Assembly (NCBI GenBank): GCA_002373875.1
Contig: DFKQ01000059.1
Span: 1 to 14,341, forward strand
DNA: 14,341 nt
From: Lachnospiraceae bacterium UBA3641
Lineage (GTDB): Bacteria; Bacillota; Clostridia; Lachnospirales; Lachnospiraceae
Direction: 5' to 3'
Below, piece after piece: positions 13,281-14,341 of the stretch (positions are counted from its first letter, which is position 1; the number at the start of each line of letters is the position of its first letter). The translations under genes were made by a program, and so were the position numbers. Under the pieces are notes generated by a model, which was given only the letters and a program-made list of their open reading frames with translations, was not told the origin of the DNA and made no database searches.

Positions 13281-14051
13281 ATGGAACAGAACAACATTGA
13301 AAAAACAAACAAAAAGAATTCCTGGGTCAGCGCGCTCATAATCGGTATATGTATAATCATAAGCTGCGCTGCGATAGCCTTCGGGCTGGCGCATTTTAAG
13401 TCGGATTCCGAGCATACGATAGCAGCAACAGGAAGTGCCAGTGTTGACTTTGAGGCGGACACCATCATATGGAGAGGTACTTATTCCGCATGGGCGCTTT
13501 CGTCAAGAGATGCTTACAAGAAGATTCGCAGGGATGCCGATACGGTAATGGACTATCTTCTTGAGAACGATCTGGAAGAAGATGAGATAGTCTTCAACTC
13601 AGTTGATATCACCAAGAATTACAGGGATAATTATGATGATAACGGCAATTATATAGGAAGTGAGCCTAACGGCTATACGCTTACACAGAGTGTTGTCATC
13701 ACATCCGAAGATGTGGACAGTGTGGAGATGATATCAAGGGATATTTCAAGCCTGTTGGATGAAGGAGTAGAACTGACATCCGGTTCGCCGGAATACTATT
13801 ATTCCGATCTTGATGCTCTTAAGCTCGATCTTATAGACAAGGCGTCAGAGAATGCCAAGGAGAGGATTGACATAATTGCCCACAATGCCGGCGCCGGTGT
13901 CGGCAAGCTTAAGAATTCAAGTCTGGGTGTCTTTCAGATAACAGCCAAGAATTCAGGGACAGCAAGCTATTCCTATGACGGAGCGTTTGATAATACATCA
14001 AGGAACAAGACAGCTTCAATAACTGTCCGTCTTGAATACGATCTTAAGTGA
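13281..14051 (+). CDS. Membrane-anchored SIMPL-domain (DUF541/YggE-like) protein
   Basis: The protein has 256 residues. A short basic cytoplasmic start (1-13) is followed by one membrane helix (14-37) and an extracytoplasmic SIMPL domain (about 44-256). Typical features are HTIAATGSASVDFEADTI near the start, 'ALSSRDAYKKIRRDADTVMDYL' helix, GYTLTQSVVI (strand), the 'DALKLDLIDKASENAKERIDIIA' helix, and the closing 'ASITVRLEYDL'. SIMPL proteins are oligomeric envelope proteins linked to oxidative or envelope stress in other bacteria; their biochemical role is poorly defined. ATG 13281 is preferred to ATG 13275 because AGGGAGGA (13266-13273) is eight bases from the former and almost touches the latter; the difference is two residues. 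It has its own promoter and its stop directly abuts the stop of the convergent gene. Confidence 0.85.
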   Translation: MEQNNIEKTNKKNSWVSALIIGICIIISCAAIAFGLAHFKSDSEHTIAATGSASVDFEADTIIWRGTYSAWALSSRDAYKKIRRDADTVMDYLLENDLEEDEIVFNSVDITKNYRDNYDDNGNYIGSEPNGYTLTQSVVITSEDVDSVEMISRDISSLLDEGVELTSGSPEYYYSDLDALKLDLIDKASENAKERIDIIAHNAGAGVGKLKNSSLGVFQITAKNSGTASYSYDGAFDNTSRNKTASITVRLEYDLK

Positions 14052-14341
14052 TCACTGTTTGTTATAATATCTGATTCCGGAATCGGGTTTGAAGTAGGTA
14101 CGGATATATCCGTCTGTTGACACGATAACGAATTCATTGGTGGCGGTGAGGTAATACACATCGTCACCATCTTCTTTTTCTGTCTTGTGAAGGGAGTCGG
14201 GATTACATGCGACTGCTGAAGCGGCTGCTTCATATTCGGCAGCACTTCCATAGCCCATGTCAATCCCATGTTTTTCGTAGTGCTGTGTGAGAAGTTTTTT
14301 ATTCCGGAATCTGTATTGTGAGGCCTGCTTCTGTGAAGTCT
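14052..14341 (-). CDS. C-terminal part of an unidentified protein, possibly ending in a small nuclease/toxin-like domain (partial)
   Basis: The minus-strand frame is open from the window edge to TGA at 14052-14054, giving 95 residues. An internal ATG at 14258 has no ribosome binding site, and the frame runs on upstream of it (RFRNKKLLTQHYEKHGIDMG), so the true start lies outside. Visible motifs are HYEKHG, EYEAAASAV, DDVYYLTATNEFVIVSTDG and YIRTYFKPDSGIRYYN. A His/Lys-His pair early, 'TNEFVIV..DG.IRTYFKP' late and a tyrosine-rich end recall the C-terminal nuclease domains of the BECR/RelE-like toxin group and phage-type barnase-like domains. This is a fold-level impression, not a firm match. 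The missing N-terminus would show whether it is secreted or phage-derived. Its stop touches the SIMPL stop, tail to tail with no spacer. Confidence 0.55.
   Translation of the reverse strand, partial: TSQKQASQYRFRNKKLLTQHYEKHGIDMGYGSAAEYEAAASAVACNPDSLHKTEKEDGDDVYYLTATNEFVIVSTDGYIRTYFKPDSGIRYYNKQ

Noticed and set aside
14073..14310. ATTCCGGAAT present twice (14074-14083 and 14301-14310) as a paired regulatory site
   Set aside because: Both copies lie within the coding part of the minus-strand gene, and a 10-bp self-complementary word can recur by chance.

Overview
The window looks like chromosomal DNA of a low-to-mid GC Gram-positive anaerobe. Lachnospiraceae or a related Clostridia is the best fit. 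The reasons are strong AGGAGG-type ribosome binding sites, tightly packed or overlapping genes, a ComEA/ComEC-type late-competence cluster, and several protein types (GerMN lipoprotein, SIMPL protein, WEH-type PD-(D/E)XK protein) that I associate with that group. No species can be named from the sequence alone.

Left half (1-10311), all on the plus strand: the tail of a probable sugar-ABC solute-binding protein; a membrane-anchored HtrA-type serine protease; a 697-residue protein with a degenerate kinase-like domain followed by two FHA domains; then a lipoprotein ComEA, an OmpR/PhoB-type response regulator, its sensor kinase, a lipoprotein with two GerMN domains, and ComEC. The genes from comEA to comEC are nearly contiguous. 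Regulator and kinase overlap by 8 bp, kinase and GerMN lipoprotein by 26 bp, and comEC starts at a TTG directly after the preceding stop. A candidate extended -10 promoter overlapped by a perfect 7-1-7 palindrome precedes comEA. The likely picture is a DNA-uptake module (ComEA receptor, ComEC channel) carrying its own envelope-sensing system. The order regulator - kinase - GerMN lipoprotein resembles MtrA-MtrB-LpqB of Actinobacteria.

Middle (10312-11356): about 1 kb without a convincing gene but full of structure. Three unrelated tandem arrays lie in a row: about 14 copies of a 15-bp unit, about 7 copies of an AT-rich 13-bp unit, and 7 copies of a 74-bp unit with strictly constant period. Each 74-bp unit carries a heptamer (GCTAACA) and its reverse complement (TGTTAGC). 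The last 74-bp unit ends one base before the start codon of a gene for a coiled-coil plus PD-(D/E)XK-like nuclease (11357-12199). This array-plus-nuclease pair is the most promising candidate for an undescribed system.

Right part (12200-14341): a small VOC/glyoxalase-fold protein with its own extended -10 promoter; a cluster of three perfect or near-perfect hairpins within 125 bp; a short remnant of a SAM-dependent methyltransferase; a membrane-anchored SIMPL (DUF541) protein with another extended -10 promoter; and, on the minus strand, the C-terminal part of a protein whose last residues look like a small nuclease or toxin-type domain. The SIMPL stop codon and the stop codon of this convergent gene directly abut. 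The mix of arrays, hairpins, a gene remnant and single-gene units makes 10312-13137 look like an accessory, rearranged stretch next to a conserved operon.
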